Shown here in pieces: positions 55,185 through 63,676 of a stretch of 64,000 bases of DNA. This stretch comes from Chitinophaga horti (GTDB lineage Bacteria; Bacteroidota; Bacteroidia; Chitinophagales; Chitinophagaceae). A program made the position numbers and the translations under genes. Below the pieces are notes generated by a model. The model did not search any database, was not told the DNA's origin, and was given only the letters and a program-made list of their open reading frames with translations. The stretch is from NCBI RefSeq assembly GCF_022867795.2, contig NZ_CP107006.1, forward strand, positions 2,728,001 through 2,792,000, given 5' to 3'. Numbering within the stretch: the first letter of the stretch is position 1; each line of letters opens with the position of its first letter.

Positions 55185-57024
55185 GTAACGGTATTTCAAT
55201 GTCAATGACGGTGCCTTTGGAGGGGAAGGAATCAATGGTAAATACCCCATCGAACAACTTCAGCCGCTCCCGTATCTGCTGGAAGCCGAGACCATGCTTC
55301 GCCGCTTCCGGGGAGAAGCCACGGCCATTGTCTTCGAACAGCAGCTTGAGCAAGCCATCCAGTTTCGTGAGTTGTATTTCCACCTTCGAGGCCTGGCTAT
55401 GTTTCTGGGCATTCGTGATCAGTTCCTGGATGATCTTGTAGATCTCCACCTTCAGCGATGCGCCGAGGCGGTCGATATCTTCATCCGGATAAGCATGGAA
55501 CGTGATCACCGCGCTACCCGGCACATTGAACTGGCGGATGTAGCCCGAGATCAGGTCTGCAAAACCCGTGTTCGTAAACTTTTGCGGCACCAGGTCGTGC
55601 GACAGATCGCGCACCAGGTGGTACGTATCGTCTACCTGGCGGATGAGCGCCTCCAGCCCCGTCTGACTCGCCAGTTGCAACTTGATCGCCGCGAGGTTAC
55701 CGCCGATACTATCATGCAGTTCGCCGGCGATCCGTTTACGCTCCTTTTCCTGACCGTTTACGGAAGCCTTCAGCAGTTCGAGTTCCTTATCCTTCAGCAG
55801 CGCTGCTACCTTCTGCCGGTTCATTTCCTCCATTGTCGCATTCAGCTTACTTTGCGCCTGCAGCTTCTGGTAGTACACATACAGCAATGCGATTACCGGC
55901 AGCAGGATCACCAGGAAGCCGATCAGCAGGCTGTACTGGACCGTTCGCTGGTGATCCAGCTCATTCTGCTTGTTCAGTATCTCTTTCTCCTTTTGGGCCG
56001 TCTGGTATTTTATTTCGAGCTCGTTGATTTCCCTTTTGTTCTGGCGGCTGATTAGCTGTTGTGAGATGCCCATGTATTGCGTCATGAGCGCGTAGGCGTT
56101 CTCGTAGTCGCCCATGGCAGCGTGCAGGTTGCGCAGGCTGTTCAGCACCCTCAGCTGCGCCTCCAGGTTGTTCCATTGAATCGCATTCGCATACACCATG
56201 GGGAGCAGTGCCATTGCGTCCTGGTATTGCTTCCGGGCAACCAGCAGATCGCCCAGGCGCTGACCGGCATCGATGTACAGGTCGAAGAACTGCAGATTTT
56301 GTGCGCTGTCCTTCACCGAGCTGTAAATAACATATGCCTCGTCCGACTGCTGGTTTAACTCCGCGATGATCCCTAACGTAAGGTTCGCCTGTAAGGCACT
56401 TTTTGCGTGGCCTTGCTGCCGGAAATAAGCCAATGCCTGTTCCGTATACTGCTTCGCCTGGGGCAAGTCCTTTTGTTCGAGATAGATGATGCCCAGCCGC
56501 TCGTACACCTGGTGTTTCACGCCCTCCTCCGGGTTCTTGTTCAATAGTTCCTGGCAGGCGGAAATGGCTTTGTTGTATTCCTTACGGGCGGCATACACGT
56601 TCGCGATGCCGAGTTGATAACCTGTTTGATCATTTGCCAGGGGAACACCTTGCAGGTAATACCTGAGTGCTTCGTCGTACAGGCCTTCCTGCCTGTAGGC
56701 GTCGGCGAGCGTGAGGTAGAGCCTTGCCTGGTGCGTACGTTTACCTGGCATATCGCTGCGATCCAGGTCTGCCAGCAATTGCCGTGTGTAAAAGATGACA
56801 GAATCCGTCGTGCCGTGGTCCGTATGAAAAGTGAGCAGGTTTTGTACAGACGTTACCTTCGTGCGAATATCGGTGGCCCCGGCGATATGCCGTAACAGGG
56901 AGTCCGGCGTTTTAACAGGCACCTCTCCATAGCCCGTGAAACCATTTTGCGCTGTACTGAGGCTCGATATGGCCAGCAGTGCTGCGAAGAGCAAGGTCCT
57001 TTTTATGGTTACTTCCGTGATCAT
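55174..57024 (-). CDS. TPR-sensor histidine kinase (HisKA_3 type)
   Basis: This 616-residue kinase has a signal peptide (LLFAALLAISSLSTAQ). A periplasmic TPR array at ~95-320 follows (RLYLTLADAYRQEGLYDEAL, IYLEQKDLPQAKQY), then a coiled coil, one membrane helix at ~364-384, and a second coiled coil. The HisKA_3 dimerisation domain has the phosphorylated His437 in RKRIAGELHDSIGGNLAAIK. The HATPase domain follows with the N-box ELITNAQKHS and G-box DNGRGF. TPR sensors of this layout are common in Bacteroidota; the signal sensed is unknown. It forms an overlapping pair with the NarL-type regulator and is divergent from the TlpA-like gene. Confidence 0.95.
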   Translation of the reverse strand: MITEVTIKRTLLFAALLAISSLSTAQNGFTGYGEVPVKTPDSLLRHIAGATDIRTKVTSVQNLLTFHTDHGTTDSVIFYTRQLLADLDRSDMPGKRTHQARLYLTLADAYRQEGLYDEALRYYLQGVPLANDQTGYQLGIANVYAARKEYNKAISACQELLNKNPEEGVKHQVYERLGIIYLEQKDLPQAKQYTEQALAYFRQQGHAKSALQANLTLGIIAELNQQSDEAYVIYSSVKDSAQNLQFFDLYIDAGQRLGDLLVARKQYQDAMALLPMVYANAIQWNNLEAQLRVLNSLRNLHAAMGDYENAYALMTQYMGISQQLISRQNKREINELEIKYQTAQKEKEILNKQNELDHQRTVQYSLLIGFLVILLPVIALLYVYYQKLQAQSKLNATMEEMNRQKVAALLKDKELELLKASVNGQEKERKRIAGELHDSIGGNLAAIKLQLASQTGLEALIRQVDDTYHLVRDLSHDLVPQKFTNTGFADLISGYIRQFNVPGSAVITFHAYPDEDIDRLGASLKVEIYKIIQELITNAQKHSQASKVEIQLTKLDGLLKLLFEDNGRGFSPEAAKHGLGFQQIRERLKLFDGVFTIDSFPSKGTVIDIEIPLHEA

Positions 57025-57124
57025 TTCGTTCAGACGTGGAAGATAGTACGAATTTCGTTAGCGGCATGGAGTTTACAGATCAAAAGTGTATATTGATGCA
57101 TTCCACGAATCAATCTGAGAAAGT

Positions 57125-58654
57125 ATGCTGATGAAGTTAACCTGCGCCCTTGCGCTGTTCCTGTTGCCGATGTTCGTTTGCGCACAATCCGAGTTGCTGC
57201 CGAAATTTACGACCAATGCCCCGTCTGACCTGCCCGTCATGCAAGCCGGTACCGTTACCGTGAGCGGCCGGATCACCCTGCCTCCCGGCTTGAAACGCGA
57301 CAGCATCTGGGTACAGGTAACCGTTCCGCAGCCTTTTACCGGCGAAAACAAACGATACAGAACACTTGTTGGCACTGACGGCCGTTTCTCCGTAAAAGTG
57401 AATACCGAGACCAACCGGAGCATTTGTGCCATCAAGACCGACATCAATGAAATGCATACCGTTACCACCTTTTTGACAAACGGCCGTGCAAGCACCGTAG
57501 CCATCAACTACAACGAAGACGGCGATATCGATAAGATGAAAACCAACGATGCCGGCGGCCTCACCGAAAACGATCTCGTACACGGCGTCAACAAATTCTC
57601 AGCGTTATCCGCCCATAAATCCAATAAACCCAGGCCGACCTTGTACGACAAACCGTTCAGTGACTTCTTCGATCATACCAATAAAGTGTTGCGGGACAGA
57701 TGGGGCGTACTGAACCAGTCTACACTTTTATCCAACAAAATGAAAGTGATGACCTTCCGCGATTTCGCCCTGCGCATTTACCAGGTGCACCTGTTTGACT
57801 ACGAACGGGAAATGATCCTGAATTACATGAACACCCACCAGCAGCAGATGCCGGATAGTGCGATGATCAGGAAGCCCGATCGTGCATACTTTTCGTTCCT
57901 GAAAAACCTGAACCTGAACAATCCCCTCAATCTGTACACCTATGCCCTACCCGACCTTAACCAGGAGATATTACGCAACCCCATCCTCAACATCCCACGC
58001 GTCCAGGACACTCCTATCGATGAGTGGACCAACAATACAAAAGCCATCCTGGCCCCGTTAGTGGGCTTCGACAAAGGCATGTACTACGACATGCTGGTAG
58101 GCAACGCCTACGCGATGCAGTTCGAGCTGGAAGTTCAACCGCTATCGGAGAAACAGATCGCCAACATCAAAAAACACTTCAAAGGCAACGACCTGGAAAA
58201 GATGCTCCTGCGCAGGAACCAGGAGATCATTGACGCTGCCCGCTTCAAAGAAAACCTGGTCGTTAATGAGACCCCGGCCGTTCCTGTCGAAAAGTTAATG
58301 GATGCCATTGTTGCCCGGTACAAGGGAAAGACCGTCGTGATTGACTTGTGGGCGACGTGGTGTATACCTTGTCATGACGCGATCAACGAGTCGCGCGAAC
58401 TGAGAGCACGGCTGAAAGATGTGGTGTTTGTATACGTTACCGGCCCATCGTCGCCAAAGAAGCTTTGGCAAAGCCAGGTACAGGGGATTGGCGGGGAGCA
58501 TTATTACATCACGAAGGACGAGATGGATTATGTGTACAGGCATTTTAAGTTGGGTGGATTGCCGAGTTATTTGGTGTATGGTAGGGACGGAGGGTTTAGG
58601 GAGATGGTGTTGGGGTGGCCGGGGAATGGGGAGATGGAGGGGAAGTTAAAATAG
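57125..58654 (+). CDS. TlpA-like thioredoxin-fold exported protein
   Basis: This 509-residue exported protein has a signal peptide (MLMKLTCALALFLLPMFVCAQ) and a ~390-residue N-terminal extension without a recognised domain. The C-terminal TlpA/ResA-type thioredoxin domain has the active site W412-C-I-P-C416 and cis-Pro480 (GGLPSYLVYG). This 'large-N-terminal-domain' TlpA class is frequent in Bacteroidota and acts in periplasmic thiol exchange. The last ~30 codons use G-rich codons unlike the rest of the gene (positions ~58555-58650), a local composition change. A second in-frame ATG two codons in (57131) is also possible. Confidence 0.9.
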   Translation: MLMKLTCALALFLLPMFVCAQSELLPKFTTNAPSDLPVMQAGTVTVSGRITLPPGLKRDSIWVQVTVPQPFTGENKRYRTLVGTDGRFSVKVNTETNRSICAIKTDINEMHTVTTFLTNGRASTVAINYNEDGDIDKMKTNDAGGLTENDLVHGVNKFSALSAHKSNKPRPTLYDKPFSDFFDHTNKVLRDRWGVLNQSTLLSNKMKVMTFRDFALRIYQVHLFDYEREMILNYMNTHQQQMPDSAMIRKPDRAYFSFLKNLNLNNPLNLYTYALPDLNQEILRNPILNIPRVQDTPIDEWTNNTKAILAPLVGFDKGMYYDMLVGNAYAMQFELEVQPLSEKQIANIKKHFKGNDLEKMLLRRNQEIIDAARFKENLVVNETPAVPVEKLMDAIVARYKGKTVVIDLWATWCIPCHDAINESRELRARLKDVVFVYVTGPSSPKKLWQSQVQGIGGEHYYITKDEMDYVYRHFKLGGLPSYLVYGRDGGFREMVLGWPGNGEMEGKLK

Positions 58655-58722
58655 AGGGAAGCCACCATTGCCCCAAACGAAGCCCGGGCTACTTAAGGGC
58701 AATACAAATGGCCTCCCTTTCT
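58654..58722 (+). terminator. Imperfect hairpin after the TlpA-like gene, in a 372-bp gene-free stretch
   Basis: Arms GGGAAGCCACCATTGCCC and GGGCAATACAAATGGCCTCCC pair with internal bulges and are followed by TTTCTATATTTT. The rest of the gap to 59027 holds the repeat at 58932-58973 and nothing else I can identify. Confidence 0.65.
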
Positions 58723-58931
58723 ATATTTTGAAAAGACACCTTACCGCTTTTTAAACCAATATGTCAAAGAACTAACACAGGATGCCCGGGGTAGCGAAAT
58801 GGCCTTTTGCCTATGCTACCTTTTTTATGAGCATTCTGCTCCAGCACCTCCCTTCACGCCATCTTACGACGGTAAACCTGGTGGTAACTGGAAAATTGTA
58901 TGCAAAGATCGGGGTGAAGTGGGCGGATCAT

Positions 58932-58973
58932 CGTATCATTTTATGGCAAAAAAGAGTCGATTTATGGCAAAGT
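58932..58973 (+). repeat. 42-bp repeat, copy 1 (tandem TTATGGCAAA boxes)
   Basis: CGTATCATTTTATGGCAAAA, then AAGAGTCGATTTATGGCAAAG. It differs from the copy at 62486-62528 at about four positions. TTATGGCAAA occurs twice within it, 21 bases apart. It lies 54 bases before the TPR gene start. It could be an operator with two sites, or a short reading frame MAKKSRFMAKLK. Confidence 0.7.
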
Positions 58974-59026
58974 TGAAGTGATACAATTCTGTGGGAATTT
59001 TATATCTTGGCACATAACAACGACCT

Positions 59027-59602
59027 ATGAATTTTACAGAACAACAAGTGAATGAATTTAATGCAGGGTATGAGCTGGCTTGCAGAAAGATGAAGGGACT
59101 TTCATTAATGGAAGAATATAGACCACGCAGCATGAATTTCCTGGAACGGATCAGGGCAAAAGGTGCTATTAAAGCGTTTCAGAAAGCCTTGCAAATTTAT
59201 CCTGACCACTGGCAAAGCTTGTTTTTCTTGGGGAAAATTTATCAGCGAATGAAAGATCACGAAAAGTCGCTTTACTATTTTGAATCTGCATTGCGCGTGG
59301 AACAGGACAATCACAATATTCCACAAGAAGCGGCACTGGCAGCGATGCATTTGAATCAAATCGAAAAAGCGATTATGTATTCCGCAGAATCCGTAAAACG
59401 TAAACCGGGTGATCCTGCCTTGATGGGTAACCACGCTATGAACCTCTTGATCGCCGGGCAGGATCATGAAGCACTTGGGACCATTAATGCCGCTCTGGCC
59501 ATAAACGGAACCGACAGCATCAACTTACGGATTTATCAAAAAATTTCGGGCGTGATTGCCGGAAGCGAAGACCGACCTACTTTTTCAGCATCAATCCTAT
59601 AG
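59027..59602 (+). CDS. TPR-repeat protein
   Basis: This 191-residue cytosolic protein has at least three tetratricopeptide repeats at ~45-170 (AIKAFQKALQIYPDHWQSLFFLGKIYQRMKDHEKSLYYFESAL; ALAAMHLNQIEKAIMYSAESVKRKPGDP). It has no signal peptide and no enzymatic motif. It probably acts as a binding scaffold for the 172-residue protein encoded 71 bases downstream. Codon use is more A/T-rich than in the stress and receptor regions, as in the genes around it. Its leader carries copy 1 of the 42-bp repeat. Confidence 0.8.
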   Translation: MNFTEQQVNEFNAGYELACRKMKGLSLMEEYRPRSMNFLERIRAKGAIKAFQKALQIYPDHWQSLFFLGKIYQRMKDHEKSLYYFESALRVEQDNHNIPQEAALAAMHLNQIEKAIMYSAESVKRKPGDPALMGNHAMNLLIAGQDHEALGTINAALAINGTDSINLRIYQKISGVIAGSEDRPTFSASIL

Positions 59603-59673
59603 GACCATTTGTCACAGAGAAATTGCAGGCGCTAGCGCGGGTTTCCTCTGATTTGTTCAAACGAACCGATATT

Positions 59674-60192
59674 ATGCCTAACCTGATCAACATTTACGTC
59701 CCAGTGGAGACCTTCCTCCGCGATATACATCCGCTGATACAAAACAGTGGTATGCGCCTGTATATGGAAACTCTCCAACAGGAAACATGGAACATTGTCG
59801 AAATTAAAAACCACGATGCCTTGGAAAACGAAATAAACGAACATTACTACGCTCTTTATTTCTCGTCCGAACCTTTCGTGAAGAAGCAGCACGGGAGCTT
59901 TTTCGACGAAACTTTTTGTATTCATGCGATAGAGCTGCGTGGCGGCAGATCTGATGCAGCAGCAATTGAAAATTTGAGTCTCAGGATCATTTCCAAGACG
60001 CCGGACAAGGGGGTAAAGTCCTTCATGAACAAGCTGAGCAAGCATCTGAAGGATAACCAGGCGTACGGCATGGGCGTAGAGCCGGCGACGAGTACCTACC
60101 ACAGCAAGGTTTTCTACCACAAACAAGCCATCAAAGGGAAAACGCTTTGGGTCGATTTTAAACGTAAAGTGGTTCCAACAACCGTAATATAA
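59674..60192 (+). CDS. Unknown cytosolic protein paired with the TPR gene
   Basis: I start this 172-residue protein at the ATG at 59674 (MPNLINIYVPVETFLRDIHPLI); a TTG-initiated frame from 59623 adds an unlikely N-terminus. The sequence alternates beta and helix (ETWNIVEIKN, HYYALYFSS, LRIISKTPDKGVKSFMNKLSKHL) and ends in a basic tail (KGKTLWVDFKRKVVPTTVI). I recognise no family. It follows the TPR gene in the same direction with no terminator between, so the two are probably coexpressed. Confidence 0.7.
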   Translation: MPNLINIYVPVETFLRDIHPLIQNSGMRLYMETLQQETWNIVEIKNHDALENEINEHYYALYFSSEPFVKKQHGSFFDETFCIHAIELRGGRSDAAAIENLSLRIISKTPDKGVKSFMNKLSKHLKDNQAYGMGVEPATSTYHSKVFYHKQAIKGKTLWVDFKRKVVPTTVI

Positions 60193-60336
60193 ACATGCAG
60201 GAGTGGTAGTATATCAGTTTAGGTAAATGCCGATTGTTAATTTTTTGGTGGATTCTTTCCGCTTCACTAATTTTAGCAACACCCCCAGCAACCATTAGAA
60301 GTCCGGGCAACTTTTCCATAACCCGAAACCACTACT

Positions 60337-61359
60337 ATGATTTTTGAGTTTTCCGCTGCCCCGGAAGCAGTGACATCCACGACCATTCACCCTGAACCGC
60401 ACGACTTTCCCCAAATGATTATCCGTAACGCGGTAAGTGAAAGCCGGCAAGCCACCAATCGCCTCCTGCAGCAACAGGAAAACGCTATTTACAGCACCAT
60501 CACCAAACACCATTTTCAGCTACAAAACGAGGCCCATCTATGCATGCGCAGCACCTCGCCGCTCATCAACCTGTTTTATACCATAAAGGGAAAAGCCGCG
60601 GCGTACCATGAACAATTGGGCAACATCAACCTGGACGAGGGACAATATTTCCTGTATTACCTCCCTGCCGGTGAGCATCCCATCCAGTTAACCGCTTGCG
60701 ATTGTATTACTATGAAAGTGGAAGTTGATATGAAGATGCTGGCTACTTTGAAAGATCAGCATGTCTATCTTGAGCAATTCCATCAACATGCACAAAATTC
60801 GCCGCTGATCGGGTGGCGCCTGCCCCGCATGGAAACCTGTAAAGAAGGCCAGAAGCTGCTGGGCAACATCACTAGCAGCAAATTGGAAAATGGCCGACGC
60901 GCCATGTTTATGCATAGAAGCGTATCGATGCTATTGGCCTTGTATATCGATGACCTCTCGCGCAATGAGGAGGAAGCAGCGCCACGTTACATTTACAGCG
61001 AAGAGGAAGTGAACAGGCTGAAAGAAATGGCCGAGGTGCTAGGTACCGATGAGTACCGAAAACTCAAAATAGAACAGGTGGTGCGTAGGTTCGGCTTCTC
61101 CCACAACAAGGCAGTGCAGGGCATCAAGTGGCTATTTAAGAAGAGTCTCCGTACGTTAAAAAATGAGAGAATCGCGAAAGAGATAGCAAGAAGGCTCATA
61201 GAGTCAGAGGCCAGTATAGAACAGATTATTGACGATATGGAACTAGGCGAGCCATCGAATACCAGGAGAATGTTCCGGAAGATTTTTGGTCAGACACCAT
61301 CTGCTTTTCGGAGGGATCATCGCCGGGAGCAGGCTAGTAAGCCAGGTGACGTCATTTAG
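60337..61359 (+). CDS. AraC-family transcriptional regulator
   Basis: This 340-residue regulator has an N-terminal ~200-residue sensing region (NLFYTIKGKAAAYHEQLGNINLDEGQYFLYYLPAGEHPIQL, a cupin-like stretch). A C-terminal AraC DNA-binding domain with two helix-turn-helix units spans ~245-335: KIEQVVRRFGFSHNKAVQGIKWLFKKSL and IARRLIESEASIEQIIDDMEL, closing in GEPSNTRRMFRKIFGQTPSAFRRDHR. The ligand is unknown. It is monocistronic. A TAATTTTA box about 70 bases upstream is close to the -7 consensus. Confidence 0.9.
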   Translation: MIFEFSAAPEAVTSTTIHPEPHDFPQMIIRNAVSESRQATNRLLQQQENAIYSTITKHHFQLQNEAHLCMRSTSPLINLFYTIKGKAAAYHEQLGNINLDEGQYFLYYLPAGEHPIQLTACDCITMKVEVDMKMLATLKDQHVYLEQFHQHAQNSPLIGWRLPRMETCKEGQKLLGNITSSKLENGRRAMFMHRSVSMLLALYIDDLSRNEEEAAPRYIYSEEEVNRLKEMAEVLGTDEYRKLKIEQVVRRFGFSHNKAVQGIKWLFKKSLRTLKNERIAKEIARRLIESEASIEQIIDDMELGEPSNTRRMFRKIFGQTPSAFRRDHRREQASKPGDVI

Positions 61360-61568
61360 TTTGCGAAACGCTCCTGAAGTCTTAAATACCCCAAACCTTT
61401 CTTGTTGACTAATGCGTTAGCCAGATTTTTATTAATTTGGTGACAAGAATTGGACAGGTGTCGTTCCAAGATTGAATAAATCCGGTAAAAGGATTTTTGT
61501 AAGTTGAACCCATTTATAAAAGTGATACACTCCCTTTCATTCCCGAAGGGATAAAATATTCGAACCAA

Positions 61569-61742
61569 ATGAATTATTCGCCAACAAGATTAGCGCTATT
61601 TTCCGCTTGTACGTTTACCCTCGTTGCGCTGGCACTGGACATTATAGCATCGGCTGAGCTCACGTCAAAAATGATTTTCAAGTGGATGCTAGCGGGCGTT
61701 TTACTCGGAATATCAATGTATTATTTCTATAAACGTCATTAA
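61569..61742 (+). CDS. 57-residue two-helix membrane peptide
   Basis: A short frame opens with ATG at 61569 and closes with TAA at 61740-61742. It encodes two hydrophobic stretches, LALFSACTFTLVALALDIIA and WMLAGVLLGISMYYF, joined by a short charged link (SAELTSKMIFK) and ending YKRH. Positive residues at the ends fit a hairpin with both ends inside. No family is recognised. The gap 61360-61568 before it shows no other feature I can support. Confidence 0.55.
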   Translation: MNYSPTRLALFSACTFTLVALALDIIASAELTSKMIFKWMLAGVLLGISMYYFYKRH

Positions 61743-61778
61743 AGACGCGTCGGTTGAAACGCCAGAAACTTACAATAT

Positions 61779-62438
61779 TCATAGACGGAGATTGAGCATA
61801 TGGAAATCAAAAAAGTCCGTTGCGTCATAAGCATGGTGGCCCGCTACGGCCTTTTCGGCCGTTTTGATACCTGTAGCAGGCGGGTAAACCACACTCTCCC
61901 CTTCTATCACCAGTTCCTTTACCGCTTCATTGCCGGGCAAATCCCTGGCGGACACCAATATCCGGCATCCATCCAGTTGCTCTTTGCAGGGTACATATAA
62001 CCAAGTGCCATCCTTTTCCTGCACCGCTTTTCCGCCTTCTACCAGCTGCCCCTTGCCATTGTAAATTTTGACCGTCACACCAGCTACTTTAAAATTATCC
62101 GTCGCCATCACCATAATTCCCTGATCGCCTACCTCCACGGCGTGAATAACAGGCGCCTGCAGGAAATCGGCGATCGCCAGGTTATGCACGTTTAAGGCAT
62201 CATAAAGCCCGGCTTTATAAACCGCATGCAATGCCGCTGACTTACGCACCTTGGCCGACCAGGCTGCTCCCTCCTTGAACTGCGCCTTCGTACGTTCTTG
62301 TCCGTCAGTCCCCCTGCCAGGCCGTTTACGCGGAGCCTTGGCTATAATCAGCCGGCCGTAGCGCACGTACATAACTACCTGGTTGCCAAACTTGCCGCGG
62401 GCACCGGTGGATATTGCGTTGAAGGATTCCTGTATCAT
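61779..62438 (-). CDS. DUF6266-like hypothetical protein
   Basis: This 219-residue protein's N-terminus (FNAISTGARGKFGNQVVMYVRYGRLIIAKAPRKRPGRGT, then ERTKAQFKEGAAWSAKV) resembles what I recall of the Bacteroidota DUF6266 family, with a Gly-rich start and basic PGR motif. The C-terminal part (VKIYNGKGQLVEGGKAVQEKDGTWLYV) looks like a beta-sandwich. No signal peptide is present. Function unknown. It is read toward the 57-residue peptide gene, and its leader on the minus strand contains copy 2 of the 42-bp repeat. Confidence 0.65.
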   Translation of the reverse strand: MIQESFNAISTGARGKFGNQVVMYVRYGRLIIAKAPRKRPGRGTDGQERTKAQFKEGAAWSAKVRKSAALHAVYKAGLYDALNVHNLAIADFLQAPVIHAVEVGDQGIMVMATDNFKVAGVTVKIYNGKGQLVEGGKAVQEKDGTWLYVPCKEQLDGCRILVSARDLPGNEAVKELVIEGESVVYPPATGIKTAEKAVAGHHAYDATDFFDFHMLNLRL

Positions 62439-62485
62439 GGTGTTTGCATTTTTTTACAAATATCGGGGCGTGAAACGCGTTTTGC

Positions 62486-62528
62486 CGTATCATTTTATGG
62501 CAAAAAAGAGTCAAATTATGGCAAAATT
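62486..62528 (+). repeat. 42-bp repeat, copy 2 (tandem TTATGGCAAA boxes)
   Basis: This is a near copy of 58932-58973. It also has an inverted TTTTGCC at 62480-62486 that pairs with GGCAAAA, so this copy carries a palindrome across its left half. It lies about 50 bases before the start of the minus-strand DUF6266-like gene, in the opposite orientation to copy 1 relative to its gene. Confidence 0.7.
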
Positions 62529-62783
62529 ACCCGTCGGATGGTTCAGTGAGGGTTGGGTGTGGGTTGGGTGATGGTGGGGCTAGGGGGATAATTCCAATAC
62601 ATCTCGATAAGATACATTGCTTTTAATTTCACCAGACAAACCGAAGTTGCTAAATTCGCCGTCTCCATTTTAGCACTAGCACGCCAGGAAACGTTATGCC
62701 CAATCCTGCGCAGACTCATCTCATCTTTTTGTTAATAGTAAAAACTATGCGTCAGCCTAAGCAGCCTTTGACGCACCCAATCC
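62529..62783. other. Gene-free remainder of the 62439-62783 gap
   Basis: After the 42-bp repeat the sequence is G/T-rich at first (62535-62590), then mixed. A short frame at 62696 overlaps the next gene out of phase and is rejected as a shadow. No convincing promoter, terminator or RNA is seen; the leader of the 183-residue gene must lie here. Confidence 0.5.
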
Positions 62784-63335
62784 ATGATTACGATCGATTT
62801 AAACAACACTTATCAGCTGACCGCCAACATCATCAATCCCAAAATAAGTACTGCAGAATTCCTTGCGCCACAACTTACCGGATGTGATGTGCTTATGCGC
62901 CTTACTATCATTCCATATCCTGACCCGTATTTGCCGCGCGTTTACAATCTTTCGATGGGCCCACCTATAGGACGCGATAAGGTTGATGATCGTGTAAGAC
63001 TAAAACATCGCGACTCAAGTTGCGTTTTTTCGACTGCTATTTTATTCGCGTTATCATTCCTAACAGACTATCCTGATTCGCTCATCGGCCTCGATGGCTC
63101 GGATGATCTACGAGCGATACTTTACCACAGCATGTTCGTTTCAAACAGAACTACTATGAATAAGTTTTTCACTTCCATTGGGGTAGACTGGTATGTAAAA
63201 CTATTGCAGAATCGCTCCGATGTGGAACGTGATCAGTTAGGCCAGGCGTTATTTAAACCAAAGACTGAATCATTTGATTATCAAAGAGATAGGAGCGAAC
63301 TTTATACATATTATTTATTATCATTAAAAAATTAG
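62784..63335 (+). CDS. DUF6934-like protein
   Basis: This 183-residue cytosolic protein resembles, from memory, the Bacteroidota DUF6934 family: MITIDLNNTYQLTANIINPK at the start, PRVYNLSMGPPIGRDKVDDRVRLKHRD in the middle and FTSIGVDWYVKLLQNRSD toward the end. Family function is unknown. It is followed 11 bases later by a small basic protein gene, and both are A/T-rich compared with the first 58 kb. The pair layout recalls toxin-antitoxin modules, but no catalytic residues are recognised, so this is only a working idea. Confidence 0.7.
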   Translation: MITIDLNNTYQLTANIINPKISTAEFLAPQLTGCDVLMRLTIIPYPDPYLPRVYNLSMGPPIGRDKVDDRVRLKHRDSSCVFSTAILFALSFLTDYPDSLIGLDGSDDLRAILYHSMFVSNRTTMNKFFTSIGVDWYVKLLQNRSDVERDQLGQALFKPKTESFDYQRDRSELYTYYLLSLKN

Positions 63336-63346
63336 TAAATTTGGAT

Positions 63347-63538
63347 ATGGACGCACAAATACAAGCCAAAATTGACGAGATCAAGCGGCAATCTGAGCGA
63401 TGCAAAGCAGAGGGCAGGTTTCCTACCAGTCCAACTTTTACGCCGAAGAAGGATAGCTTATCCATGGCTATTCGTACTAAAAAAGATGCGGATATCTTTA
63501 TGGCAGAGATAGATGCCATCAGGAAGAAAAAGAATTAG
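63347..63538 (+). CDS. Small charged protein downstream of the DUF6934-like gene
   Basis: This 63-residue protein is taken from the ATG at 63347; an in-frame TTG lies six bases earlier. It is helical and highly charged: AQIQAKIDEIKRQSERCKAEGR at the start and KKDADIFMAEIDAIRKKKN at the end, with a Pro/Thr-rich link (FPTSPTFTPKKD) between. No family is recognised. Its place right behind the DUF6934-like gene and in front of a terminator makes a two-gene unit. Confidence 0.65.
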   Translation: MDAQIQAKIDEIKRQSERCKAEGRFPTSPTFTPKKDSLSMAIRTKKDADIFMAEIDAIRKKKN

Positions 63539-63557
63539 TATTATTCAATATTGATAG

Positions 63558-63585
63558 AAAGGGCTGCAGGTTTGCGGCCTTTTTG
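63558..63585 (+). terminator. Intrinsic terminator of the two-gene unit
   Basis: The imperfect stem AAAGGGCTGCA/TGCGGCCTTT is followed by TTTTG, 20 bases after the stop of the small gene. Confidence 0.75.
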
Positions 63586-63676
63586 TTTACAGGTAGTTTA
63601 AGTGACCTACGTAGTTATTACCCAAGCAACAGTTATGTTAAACACTCGATAATAAGGTCGTTAGTCAAAGAGAACG

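Noticed and set aside
58782..58976. 64-codon plus-strand frame before the TPR gene
   Set aside because: It overlaps the 42-bp repeat, lacks a start signal and has no recognisable feature; treated as non-coding.
61356..61568. 70-codon minus-strand frame next to the AraC gene
   Set aside because: Lies in an A/T-rich gap without promoter or partner gene; no domain seen.
62696..62887. 63-codon plus-strand frame
   Set aside because: Overlaps the start of the DUF6934-like gene in another frame, with His/Gln-rich composition.
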